A stretch of DNA of 42,839 nt from Pseudarthrobacter sp. (GTDB taxonomy: Bacteria; Actinomycetota; Actinomycetes; Actinomycetales; Micrococcaceae): positions 1-42,839 of the forward strand of contig JAPSJV010000023.1 in the NCBI GenBank assembly GCA_031178005.1, in the 5' to 3' direction. A program made the translations under genes and the position numbers. The notes beneath the pieces are model-generated. The model had not been told where the DNA came from, did not search any database, and worked only from the letters and a program-made list of their open reading frames with translations. Of the stretch, positions 27,504 through 36,677 are shown piece after piece. Every line of letters starts with the position of its first letter. Position 1 is the stretch's first letter.

Positions 27504-29257
27504 GATGCTGCTCCGTTTCCGGCCACGGAGGCCAGTTCAGAATGGTCAGGTCCGGATTGGAAGTACACGGCCACCCGCTCGGCGATCAGCCCAAAGGAGA
27601 CTGCGCCAGGATCGGGGTGGCCCAGGCTCTTTGCGGCCAGCGGACGCGCCCGGCCCTTCAGGGGACGCAGGCCTGCGGTCTGGGCTGCTGCGGCCTTCGC
27701 AACCTCAGCAGCGATGGTGAGGGAATCCGCCAGTGGAGTGCCGCCGTCGTGCTCATTGAGGAAGGCATCCCGGAACGGCAGGAGGGCATCCACCATGGTT
27801 TTGTCCCCCGGTTCCGCTTTGCCCAGCTCCGTGATGGCGTCCACAAATGCGGTCACGGCAGCCGCGGCGTCGCTGCCGCGGTAAGACTCCCGGTTGCCCA
27901 GGGCCAGCCCGGCAGCGATGACCGCCGATCCCCACAACGCCCCGGACGTACCGCCGGCGCGCTCGCTCCACGCCTCGCCGGCTGATTCCAGGACACGTCC
28001 CGCCGAAGCGCCGCCGGCGGCGGCCTGGTTGGCCGCGTCCACTGCCGCATCGACACCCCTGCGCATCCCGATGCCGTGGTCGCCGTCACCGGCAATGGCA
28101 TCCAGGTTGCCCAGCTCCGCTTCATGTTCGACGACGACGTCCCGCATCTGCGCGAGGACGGCGGCTGCTGTCCTGCCCAGGTCCGCGGACGCTGCGGTTG
28201 GAGTTTCCGTCTCCGCCGCAGTTTCATCTTCCTTCAGCGCGTTCCGGAGGGCGCGTGGGGCCAAGTTGCCCTTCCGGTAGGCCGGAGTGTCCGCCGGGGC
28301 CGCCCACAACTGTTCGAGCTCCTCGTCCAGCCAAAACAGCGTCAAGGACAGGCCTGACATATCCAGGCTGGTCACGAGTTCACCACATTCAGGCTCGACA
28401 ACGGTCAGCCCGGCATCGGTGAGCAGCTTTTCGATCTTGCCGAACAGCAGGAAGAGTTCGTCATACTTCACGGTGCCCAGTCCGTTGACGATCGCCACCA
28501 CCCGGGTTCCCGACTTCTCAGGAATGTCCTCGAGGAGCCGGCTGACCAGCAGTTGGGCAAGCTCCGATGCCGTCGGCATGGGATGCTCCGAAATACCGGG
28601 TTCGCCGTGAATGCCCAGCCCAAGGGACATCTGCCCCACGGGTACGTGGAACAGGGGTTCGCCGGCGCCGGGCAGCGTGCAGCCGTCGAAGGCCACGCCC
28701 AGGGAACGGGTCCGGTCATTGGCCTTTTTTGCCAGGCGTTCCACCTCGTCCAGGTTCAGACCTGCTTCGGCAGCGGCACCGGCAACCTTGAACACCGTGA
28801 GGTCCCCGGCAATCCCCCGGCGTTTTTCCATCTGGTCCTGAGGCGCACTGGCGATGTCGTCTGTGACCAGCACGGTGCGGGTCTCGATGCCCTCCGCGTT
28901 CAGCCGCAGCTGCGCTTGGCCAAAGTGCAGCACGTCTCCGGCGTAATTGCCGTAGCTCAGCAGGACTCCGCCACCGGCATTGGCTGCCTTGGCCACCCGG
29001 TAGACCTGCCCGGCGGCGGGCGACGCGAACATGTTGCCGCAGGCCGAAGCCGTTGCGAGCCCGGGCCCCACCAGGCCGGCGAAGGCCGGGTAGTGGCCCG
29101 AGCCGCCGCCTACCACCAGGGCCACCTGGCCTGCAGGTACCTCGGTGGAGCGGACTACTCCGCCATTGACGCGGGCCACGTAGCCTCGGTTGGCGGCAAC
29201 AAAGCCGTCCAGCGCCTGATCGGCAAAATCAGCGGGATTGTCGAAGATCTGGGTCAT
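27500..29257 (-). CDS. Fused DhaK-DhaL kinase, probable erythrulose kinase (LerK/DerK-like)
   Basis: A 585-residue ATP-dependent kinase with a DhaK domain (about 1-330) and a DhaL domain (about 375-570) joined by an acidic Ala/Thr linker. [10 protein letters not shown] (49-57) and H217 in GIHGEPG, which forms a hemiaminal with the carbonyl substrate, mark Dha[10 protein letters not shown] marks the Mg-ATP site of DhaL. This is the ATP-using, Citrobacter-like architecture, not the PTS type. Beside RpiB-like and TPI-like genes a tetrulose substrate (L-erythrulose to the 1-phosphate) is more likely than dihydroxyacetone. GAGGA lies just before the ATG; the end overlaps the RpiB-like start (ATGA). 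Confidence 0.9.
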   Translation of the reverse strand: MTQIFDNPADFADQALDGFVAANRGYVARVNGGVVRSTEVPAGQVALVVGGGSGHYPAFAGLVGPGLATASACGNMFASPAAGQVYRVAKAANAGGGVLLSYGNYAGDVLHFGQAQLRLNAEGIETRTVLVTDDIASAPQDQMEKRRGIAGDLTVFKVAGAAAEAGLNLDEVERLAKKANDRTRSLGVAFDGCTLPGAGEPLFHVPVGQMSLGLGIHGEPGISEHPMPTASELAQLLVSRLLEDIPEKSGTRVVAIVNGLGTVKYDELFLLFGKIEKLLTDAGLTVVEPECGELVTSLDMSGLSLTLFWLDEELEQLWAAPADTPAYRKGNLAPRALRNALKEDETAAETETPTAASADLGRTAAAVLAQMRDVVVEHEAELGNLDAIAGDGDHGIGMRRGVDAAVDAANQAAAGGASAGRVLESAGEAWSERAGGTSGALWGSAVIAAGLALGNRESYRGSDAAAAVTAFVDAITELGKAEPGDKTMVDALLPFRDAFLNEHDGGTPLADSLTIAAEVAKAAAAQTAGLRPLKGRARPLAAKSLGHPDPGAVSFGLIAERVAVYFQSGPDHSELASVAGNGAAS

Positions 29258-29309
29258 GGTTCCTCATTGAATCCGTGTTGGGTTGAGTCAGTGATGGGCG
29301 GTGTGTGGC

Positions 29310-30314
29310 TCAGGACGTGGCCAGTTCCAGGGCCGCCGGCTTCTGGCGTCCCTGCGCCACCTGGCTCCGGCCCAATGCGTAGCCGTCCTTCTTGGGCAGC
29401 ACGTGGCGGCGCAGGTATTCCTGGTTGCGGGCGGTGACACTAAGGCCGTCCCCGCCATAGTGCTCGGCACAGATGATCCCCTGGTAGCCGGCAGCGAGTG
29501 CCACTTTAAACGCCTCGCGGTAGTTGATGAGGCCGCTTTCCATCGGGGCGGGCATGGTGACGTAGCTGTCCCGCGCCACGTCTTCATCCCGGATGTAGTT
29601 CTTCATGTGCCAGTAGTTTGAGTAAGGCATGGTCTTGGCGACCATCTCCCGCCAGTCCTCGATCGGCCGGTGCAGCCGGATCAGGTTTCCCAGGTCGGGG
29701 TTCAGGCCGACGTTGCTGAGTCCGATGTCCTGGACCAGCTGAACCGATGAATCGGCTGTCCCGAGGTAGGTGTCCTCGTACATTTCCAGCGAGAGCAGGA
29801 CGCCGACTTCAGCAGCGTGCCGTCCCAACTCGCGGAGCCGTGCGACGGCGTTGCCCCAGGCCTCCTTGTCCCCTGCTGGATCCTTGTGGCCCTCGACCGT
29901 CCAGAACCACAGCTGTTGCTGCTGTTCGGGAGTCAGCGCCTGGTGCAGCCCGAAGGAGACCACCTCGCAGCCGAGCTCGGCTGCTGCATCGATGGTGCGG
30001 TGGCTGTAGGCCAGGTTGCTTTCCCAGTTGCCCTCTTCGATCACGCTGCGGCGGATCGCGGAAATGACGGGAATCCCTATCCCCACATTTGCGGCCGTGA
30101 GTTTGAATTCGGCGAGGCGTTCCGCACTCAGGTCTCCCGGACGCACCCAGCTGTCCGTCAGGTCGGCGTGGATAAATCCCGCTTCCTTGACCTCGGTGAG
30201 GACGTCCGCCCATACGGAAGCATCGGCGTCGTTGATGTTGTTGCCTTGCGCGTCAGTCCCCGGAAACTGCAGCAGTGCCGCAGTGATGGGCCAGTTCTCA
30301 GCTGTGTAAGCCAC
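29310..30314 (-). CDS. Xylose-isomerase-like TIM-barrel protein (sugar isomerase/epimerase or decarboxylase)
   Basis: A 334-residue AP-endonuclease-2-fold TIM barrel. Likely metal ligands are Glu in LSLEMYED, Asp in GLNPDLGN, His in NYWHMKNY and Glu in ICAEHYGGDG. The family includes sugar isomerases, epimerases and dehydratases and, in apionate catabolism, a 3-oxo-isoapionate decarboxylase (OiaC) that yields L-erythrulose. It is the first gene of the operon, with a GTG start and AAGGAG nine bases upstream, 52 bases before the kinase. Either epimerase or beta-keto-acid decarboxylase would fit the pathway; sequence alone does not decide. Confidence 0.85.
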   Translation of the reverse strand: MAYTAENWPITAALLQFPGTDAQGNNINDADASVWADVLTEVKEAGFIHADLTDSWVRPGDLSAERLAEFKLTAANVGIGIPVISAIRRSVIEEGNWESNLAYSHRTIDAAAELGCEVVSFGLHQALTPEQQQQLWFWTVEGHKDPAGDKEAWGNAVARLRELGRHAAEVGVLLSLEMYEDTYLGTADSSVQLVQDIGLSNVGLNPDLGNLIRLHRPIEDWREMVAKTMPYSNYWHMKNYIRDEDVARDSYVTMPAPMESGLINYREAFKVALAAGYQGIICAEHYGGDGLSVTARNQEYLRRHVLPKKDGYALGRSQVAQGRQKPAALELATS

Positions 30315-30341
30315 GATGCTTCACTCCTTCGTAATCCTGTT

Positions 30342-30351
30342 TCCTATAGGA
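30342..30351. promoter_or_regulatory. Palindromic operator TCCTATAGGA at the catabolic operon start
   Basis: A perfect 10-bp palindrome, 28 bases before the start of the first catabolic gene and about 20 bases downstream of a consensus -35 box. The minus-strand extension ATCCTATAGGAA matches 11 of 12 positions of a copy just before gntR (31204-31215), so it is the best candidate operator for the GntR protein. Confidence 0.65.
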
Positions 30352-30370
30352 TTTACTATTGAGCGAAAGT

Positions 30371-30376
30371 TGTCAA
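30371..30376 (-). promoter_or_regulatory. -35 element TTGACA of the catabolic operon
   Basis: A perfect -35 consensus on the minus strand, 57 bases before the GTG of the TIM-barrel gene. No good -10 box is seen at 16-18 bases; the best candidates overlap the TCCTATAGGA palindrome, so repressor binding there would block RNA polymerase. A weak -10 box is in keeping with a tightly controlled catabolic operon. Confidence 0.5.
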
Positions 30377-30390
30377 GATCACAGCGGTTT

Positions 30391-30462
30391 CCCAACTGGG
30401 TAGCACTAAGTGCCGTTTTGAGCACTCAAAACGGCACTTAGTGCTACCTGCTTGGGGTTGGG
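30391..30462. repeat. Long perfect inverted repeat (23-bp arms) between gntR and the operon promoter
   Basis: Arms 30400-30422 (starting GTAGCACTAAGTGCC) and 30425-30447 are perfectly complementary with a two-base centre. The pairing extends through G30399-C30448 and, after an internal mismatch, through CCCAAC (30391-30396) with GTTGGG (30457-30462). It begins immediately after the gntR stop codon. There is no following T-run on either strand. It could stop gntR transcription, be a REP-like mobile palindrome, or be a cruciform-forming site upstream of the operon promoter. AT content and perfect symmetry set it apart from the surrounding coding DNA. Confidence 0.8.
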
Positions 30463-31197
30463 CTAGCTTTCCGGAGCGTCGGCGATGGCCCGGGAACGGA
30501 CGTTGCGGATGTGTTCGGCCATGGCGGCCTCGGCCCGGTCCGGATCGCCGGCGGCGACCGCGTCCAGAACCGCCTGGTGCTCTGCGATTGCTTGTTCGGC
30601 GTCGGTGATTCCCACTCCCCCGAAAAGGCGGAAGCGCTGGACCTGCCCGCCGAGGGACGAATAGGCAGCCTCCATAAACTGGTTGCCCGTCTGCCGGGCA
30701 ACCAGTTGGTGGAAACGCTCGTCCGCTTCCAGGTAGTCCTTGAATTCAGCAAACGATGGACCACGGGGGGCGGATTTCAGGTCCGCCACGGCTTCAGCCA
30801 GTTCGTCCAGGCCGTGCCGGTCGATCCGGGTGCATGCCAGCCTGGCGTTGACCGGTTCGATGGCGAGGCGGGCTTCCATAAGCTCGGCGAAATCCTCTTG
30901 CGTGAAAACCGGCGCCACCCGGTAACCTTTCAGGGCCACCCGCCGGACCAAGCCGGTATGTTCCAGCCGCGCCAGTGCTTCCCGGACAGGCGTTGGCGAT
31001 ACGTCCAGATCCCGGGCCGTCCCGTCGATGCTGACAACCGCTCCGGGCGCCAGCCTGCCGTCCATCAGGGACTCCAGCAGTTCGGCGTAGACATGGTCCG
31101 CCAACACCTGGCGGCTGACCGCCCGCCCGGCTTTACGGCCATTAACCTGGGTCGCTGGTGAGTTGCCGGCGCGCGTGCCGTCGGACTGGGTATGCAT
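30463..31197 (-). CDS. GntR-family transcriptional regulator, FCD (FadR-type) domain
   Basis: A 244-residue regulator: winged helix-turn-helix at about 25-95 (LEHTGLVRRVALKGYRV forms the wing) and an all-alpha FCD effector domain at about 105-235 with candidate metal-ligand histidines in FHQLVAR, EHQAVLDAV and AEHIRNVRSRA. FCD regulators usually repress catabolic operons and release on binding an organic acid or metal-bound ligand. It lies immediately upstream of the catabolic operon in the same direction, and ATCCTATAGG motifs lie before both, indicating local control and autoregulation. ATG 31197 has AGGA seven bases upstream. Confidence 0.92.
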   Translation of the reverse strand: MHTQSDGTRAGNSPATQVNGRKAGRAVSRQVLADHVYAELLESLMDGRLAPGAVVSIDGTARDLDVSPTPVREALARLEHTGLVRRVALKGYRVAPVFTQEDFAELMEARLAIEPVNARLACTRIDRHGLDELAEAVADLKSAPRGPSFAEFKDYLEADERFHQLVARQTGNQFMEAAYSSLGGQVQRFRLFGGVGITDAEQAIAEHQAVLDAVAAGDPDRAEAAMAEHIRNVRSRAIADAPES

Positions 31198-31203
31198 GAT
31201 CAG

Positions 31204-31216
31204 ATCCTATAGGGAT
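31204..31216. promoter_or_regulatory. Candidate GntR operator ATCCTATAGGGAT upstream of gntR
   Basis: A near-palindrome ending seven bases before the gntR start codon and overlapping its ribosome site. It shares the 10-base core ATCCTATAGG with the site at 30342-30353. The position suggests autorepression. Confidence 0.65.
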
Positions 31217-31263
31217 GCCAGGACCGCAGCTGCATCCGTCCCAAAAACAGGCGGGAACACGAA

Positions 31264-31297
31264 AAACCCCGCCGGTTCCAATGAACCGGCGGGGTTT
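31264..31297 (-). terminator. Intrinsic terminator after nusB
   Basis: A perfect 15-bp stem (31264-31278 with 31283-31297, four-base loop) of GC-rich sequence, followed on the minus strand by a T-run (GGGGTTTTTC). It starts 14 bases after the nusB stop and marks the end of the aro-efp-nusB transcript and the border of the accessory cluster. Confidence 0.92.
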
Positions 31298-31310
31298 ATA
31301 GCCGTTTGGC

Positions 31311-31721
31311 CTACGCGAGCAGTGAGGGCTTCAACTGCTGCAGGCGGCCCAAAAGGCCGTTGATGAACGACGGCGACTCGTCAGTTGACAGCGTTTTGGC
31401 CAGGGCCACTGCCTCGCTGACAGCGACACCGTCCGGGACGTCGTCATTGAACAACAACTCCCAGGTGCCGATCCGCAGGATGATGAGATCAACCGATGGC
31501 ATACGCTCCAGTGACCAGCCCTGCGAGTACGTCTCCAGGTATTCATCGATGGCAGTCTGCTGCGAGACGACGCCCTCGATGATGTCCACCGTGTACGGAT
31601 TGATGACCTGGTCTGTCTTCTCCCGACGTGCACGCAGCACGTCGAAAGCCGAAAGGGAGCGCTGCTCCGCCTCGAAAAGTATGTCCAGTGCCCTGTTACG
31701 GGCTTTACCGCGTGCGCTCAC
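31311..31721 (-). CDS. nusB: Transcription antitermination factor NusB
   Basis: RNA-binding protein that joins NusE (S10) on boxA for rRNA antitermination. The 136-residue all-alpha protein starts with the family pattern ARGKARNRALDILFEAEQR and ends with FINGLLGRL. The GTG start overlaps the efp stop by one base (TAGTG), so the two are coupled. It is the last gene before a strong terminator. Confidence 0.95.
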   Translation of the reverse strand: MSARGKARNRALDILFEAEQRSLSAFDVLRARREKTDQVINPYTVDIIEGVVSQQTAIDEYLETYSQGWSLERMPSVDLIILRIGTWELLFNDDVPDGVAVSEAVALAKTLSTDESPSFINGLLGRLQQLKPSLLA

Positions 31722-32284
31722 TACTCGCTGACCCGGCCGAGGTAGCTGCCGTCGCGGGTATCCACTTTGACCTTGGTGTTGTTCTCCACGAACAACGGCA
31801 CCTGGATCTCGTAACCGGTCTCCAGCGTGGCGGGCTTGGTTCCGGCGGAGGAGCGGTCGCCCTGCAGGCCCGGCTCGGTGTACGTGATCTCCAGGACAAC
31901 GCTCGGCGGGAGCTCGATGTAGAGCGGGTTGCCTTCGTGGATGGCAATGTTGACCATCTGGTTCTCAAGCATGAAGTTGGTGGCATCCCCGACTGTAGCG
32001 CCGGAGACGGTGATCTGGTCGTAGTCCGAGGTGTCCATAAACACGAAGTCGGCGCCGTCCTGGTACAGGTACTGGTAGTCCCGGCGGTCCACGGTGGCGG
32101 TCTCGATCTTAAGTCCGGCGTTGAACGTCTTGTCAACAACCTTGCCGGACATCACGTTGCGCATCTTGGTGCGGACGAAGGCGCCGCCCTTGCCCGGCTT
32201 CACGTGCTGGAACTCGATGATGTTCCAGAGCTGGCCCTCGAGCTTAAGGACCGTTCCGTTCTTGATGTCGTTAGTGGTTGCCAC
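31721..32284 (-). CDS. efp: Elongation factor P
   Basis: Ribosome factor that relieves stalling at polyproline stretches. The 187-residue protein has three OB-like domains: domain I with the loop KPGKGGA, whose tip lysine is the residue modified in other bacteria, the central domain, and the C-terminal [28 protein letters not shown] signature (in part). The GTG start has AGAGGG five bases upstream. A 131-base gap precedes it, with possible promoter elements. Confidence 0.96.
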   Translation of the reverse strand: MATTNDIKNGTVLKLEGQLWNIIEFQHVKPGKGGAFVRTKMRNVMSGKVVDKTFNAGLKIETATVDRRDYQYLYQDGADFVFMDTSDYDQITVSGATVGDATNFMLENQMVNIAIHEGNPLYIELPPSVVLEITYTEPGLQGDRSSAGTKPATLETGYEIQVPLFVENNTKVKVDTRDGSYLGRVSE

Positions 32285-32415
32285 TGATTCCCTCTGGTTC
32301 TCTCTGACTGGCCTGCGCTGCCAGTTGCTTATGCCAGGCAGGCGCGCACACGGCCCGCCAGTCTGTTTTTGTCAAAAATCCAAGAACCATTCTACCGGTA
32401 ATTTGGCGGTCCCTG
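32285..32415 (-). promoter_or_regulatory. Interval upstream of efp with possible promoter elements
   Basis: The largest gap in this array. On the minus strand it holds TAGAAT (32394-32389), a good -10 box with a CTGACA-like -35 inside the previous gene at a rather long spacing, and a perfect TTGACA (32375-32370) with no matching -10. It suggests that efp-nusB can be transcribed apart from the aro genes. No gene is seen here. Confidence 0.35.
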
Positions 32416-32933
32416 TCAGGAAGCCAGTTCCAGGGTGTCCCGGGCGCGCTGGAGAGCCACCGTGGACATGTAGATTTGGGCGGCTTCCGCGGCACCGGCA
32501 ACCTGGAGGTCGAGGGCCCGGCTGAACGTCTCGACGGCGGCAGCCAGATGACCGGATGCGTAGTAGGCAGTTCCGAGGTGCTGCAGGATGAGGGCTTCGT
32601 TTGGAGTCCCCGCAACCTCTGCCACGAGCTGCCGGTACAGTACGACGGCGGGATCGTACCGGTGCGAGACCCGCAGCAGTTCGGCCTCAAAAATCCGCAG
32701 CCTCAAGGACTCGGGATCGGTGTAGCGCGCCTCCGCCAGGAGCTCGGCTGCATCGGCGGTGTTTCCCTGGACCAGGAGCACAAAGATGCGGTCCATCGGA
32801 TTGTTGCCGGCTTCCAGTGCCGCCAGGCATTCGTCCTCGTTGGTGATCTCAGGCACCAGCGTCAAGGGATTGATGCGGATCCCCGGGAACCCGGCGGAAG
32901 GCCACTCGATGGTGGCAGCGGCGCGGTCCCACA

Positions 32934-32934
<1 letters not shown>
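32416..32934 (-). CDS. Small tetratricopeptide-repeat protein
   Basis: A 172-residue, mostly helical, probably cytoplasmic protein. After a Trp/Pro-containing N-terminus, helices with TPR spacing occur (GNTADAAELLAEARYTDPES, RYDPAVVLYRQLVAEV, LILQHLGTAYYASGHLAAAVETFSRAL, all in part). TPRs bind other proteins; no partner can be named. The ATG overlaps the aroB stop by one base (TGATG), so it is translated with the shikimate genes. I do not recognise a characterised homologue. Confidence 0.82.
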
Positions 32935-34590
<1,656 letters not shown>

Positions 34591-34591
<1 letters not shown>

Positions 34592-35790
34592 TACAGGCCA
34601 ATCGAGTCCAGTGCCGCGGGAATGTTCTCGAGGTACCCCTTGATGTTGCGGGCCGTCTCCGCGACGGAATCACCGCCGAACTTCTCTGTTACGGCGTCGG
34701 CCAGGACCAGTGCCACCATGGCTTCGGCAACAACGCCGGCAGCTGGTACGGCGCAAACGTCCGACCGCTGATGGTGGGCCTTGGCCGGTTCTCCCGTGCT
34801 GACGTCAATGGTCTTGAGGGCACGCGGAACCGTGGCAATAGGCTTCATCGCCGCCCGGACACGAAGCACATCCCCAATGCTCATACCCCCTTCGATGCCA
34901 CCGGCGCGGTTGCTGGTGCGGATGATCCTGCCCTCAGCATCCTTGACGATTTCATCGTGCGCTGCGGAGCCGCGGCGCGCCGCAGTGAGGAAGCCGTCGC
35001 CGACCTCCACGCCCTTGATGGCCTGGATGCCCATCAGCGCGGCGGCAAGCCTGGAATCCAGGCGACGGTCCCAGTGGACGTAGCTGCCGAGTCCAGGCGG
35101 AAGGCCATAAGCCAGGACCTCGACGATGCCGCCCAGGGTCTCGCCTTCCTTATGCGCCGCATCAACTTCGGCAACCATCGCATCGGACGTTTCGCGGTCG
35201 AAGCAGCGCAGGGGGTCTGCGTCGAGGGCAATCACGTTGTCCGGTACCGGAAGCGGCCGGCCCTCGGGAACAGACACACTGGCAATGGAGACGGTATGGC
35301 TGACCAGTTCAATTCCAAGCTGCCTCAGGAACTGTGCGGCGACCGTGCCGAGCGCCACGCGGGTTGCGGTCTCGCGGGCACTGGCACGCTCCAGGACCGG
35401 ACGCGCTTCGTCGAAGCCGTACTTCTGCATACCCGTGAAATCGGCGTGCCCGGGACGTGGCCGGGTCAGTGGAGCGTTGCGGGCCTGTTCTGCCAGCAGG
35501 GCAGGGTCCACGGCGTCGGCAGACATAATCTGCTCCCACTTGGGCCATTCGGTGTTGCCCACCTGGATGGCCACGGGGCCACCCTGTGTGATTCCATGGC
35601 GGACACCACCAAGGATTGACACGGCATCCTGTTCGAATTTCATCCGTGCGCCACGGCCGTAGCCAAGGCGGCGACGGGCCAGGGAATCAGCAACCTGTTT
35701 ACTCGAAAGTTCCACCCCGGCGGGGACGCCCTCGATAATTCCCATCAAAGCCGGGCCATGGGATTCACCGGCAGTCAACCAACGCAACAT
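34591..35790 (-). CDS. aroC: Chorismate synthase
   Basis: Final shikimate-pathway step: converts EPSP to chorismate using reduced FMN. The 399-residue protein starts with the invariant [12 protein letters not shown] and shows RPGHADFTG and the [12 protein letters not shown] signature. I choose ATG 35790 because the family begins exactly there and AGGA lies eight bases upstream; ATG 35799 would add three residues with no ribosome-site spacing. It follows aroE after 26 bases. Confidence 0.96.
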
Positions 35791-35816
35791 AATTTCCATC
35801 CTGCCACGTATGGCGG

Positions 35817-36677
35817 TCAGTTCGCCCGTCGGGGTAGGCCGACTGCGTCACACATCACATCTATGACAGCTGCGTTAACGTCTGCGCCTCTTCCCGTGAA
35901 TAGACGTACTTGTTCAACTGCCTGGTACAGCAACATTTCCAGTCCGGGGACCACAGCACCACCGCCGCTGCTCCAGGCTTCGGCAATCCGGCTGGGCCAG
36001 GGATCGTAAGCAACGTCCAGAAGCACACCGCTGGTAAGCGCGCCAGACTCTGCCAGTTCCGCTGCCAACCCGTCCGCAGCACGCGGAGGGAGTGTAGAGA
36101 TTACGACGTCGGCTGCCACAGCACTGCCCATGGCTTCGTTAATCGGGCATATTTCAAGCGCGAAGCCCAGCGCGGCAGCGGCAGCCTGGGCATCTGCGGC
36201 GCGTCCGGTGTCACGGACAAAAACCTGCACGGTCCGCGCTCCAAGGGAACCCAGCGCGGCCACTGCCGCAGCCGACGTGGCACCGCCACCGAGGATTACG
36301 GCCTTACCGGGAGTTTTAAGTCCGGCGTGCCGTAAGGCACCAACTATGCCCTCGACGTCGGTGTTGTAGGCAATCCGCCGGGCATCCGGGCCATGGCCTT
36401 CAAAAGCTACGGTGTTGACGACACCCAATTCACGGCCCACCCCCCGGACCTCGTGCACCTCGGCAATCATGGCAGTCTTCAGCGGCATGGTCACTGACAG
36501 CCCGGTCCATCCGATTTCGCCTGCGATCCGGCGCATCAAGGCCGGGAGTCCCTCTTCCGTAACATCAAGAGCTGAATAGTCAATGTCAACGCCCAGCTCA
36601 CGGTAGGCGGCTCGATGCATTGCCGGAGACTTCGAATGGCTGATCGGATGGCCCAGAACCGCCGCGAACCGGGTCAC
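35817..36677 (-). CDS. aroE: Shikimate dehydrogenase
   Basis: Reduces 3-dehydroshikimate to shikimate with NADPH. The 286-residue protein has the substrate-binding motif [14 protein letters not shown] at the N-terminus, the catalytic Lys in VTMPLK and the nucleotide loop [10 protein letters not shown]. The GTG start overlaps the mltG stop (GTGA). It heads the aroE-aroC-aroK-aroB set. Confidence 0.94.
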   Translation of the reverse strand: MTRFAAVLGHPISHSKSPAMHRAAYRELGVDIDYSALDVTEEGLPALMRRIAGEIGWTGLSVTMPLKTAMIAEVHEVRGVGRELGVVNTVAFEGHGPDARRIAYNTDVEGIVGALRHAGLKTPGKAVILGGGATSAAAVAALGSLGARTVQVFVRDTGRAADAQAAAAALGFALEICPINEAMGSAVAADVVISTLPPRAADGLAAELAESGALTSGVLLDVAYDPWPSRIAEAWSSGGGAVVPGLEMLLYQAVEQVRLFTGRGADVNAAVIDVMCDAVGLPRRAN

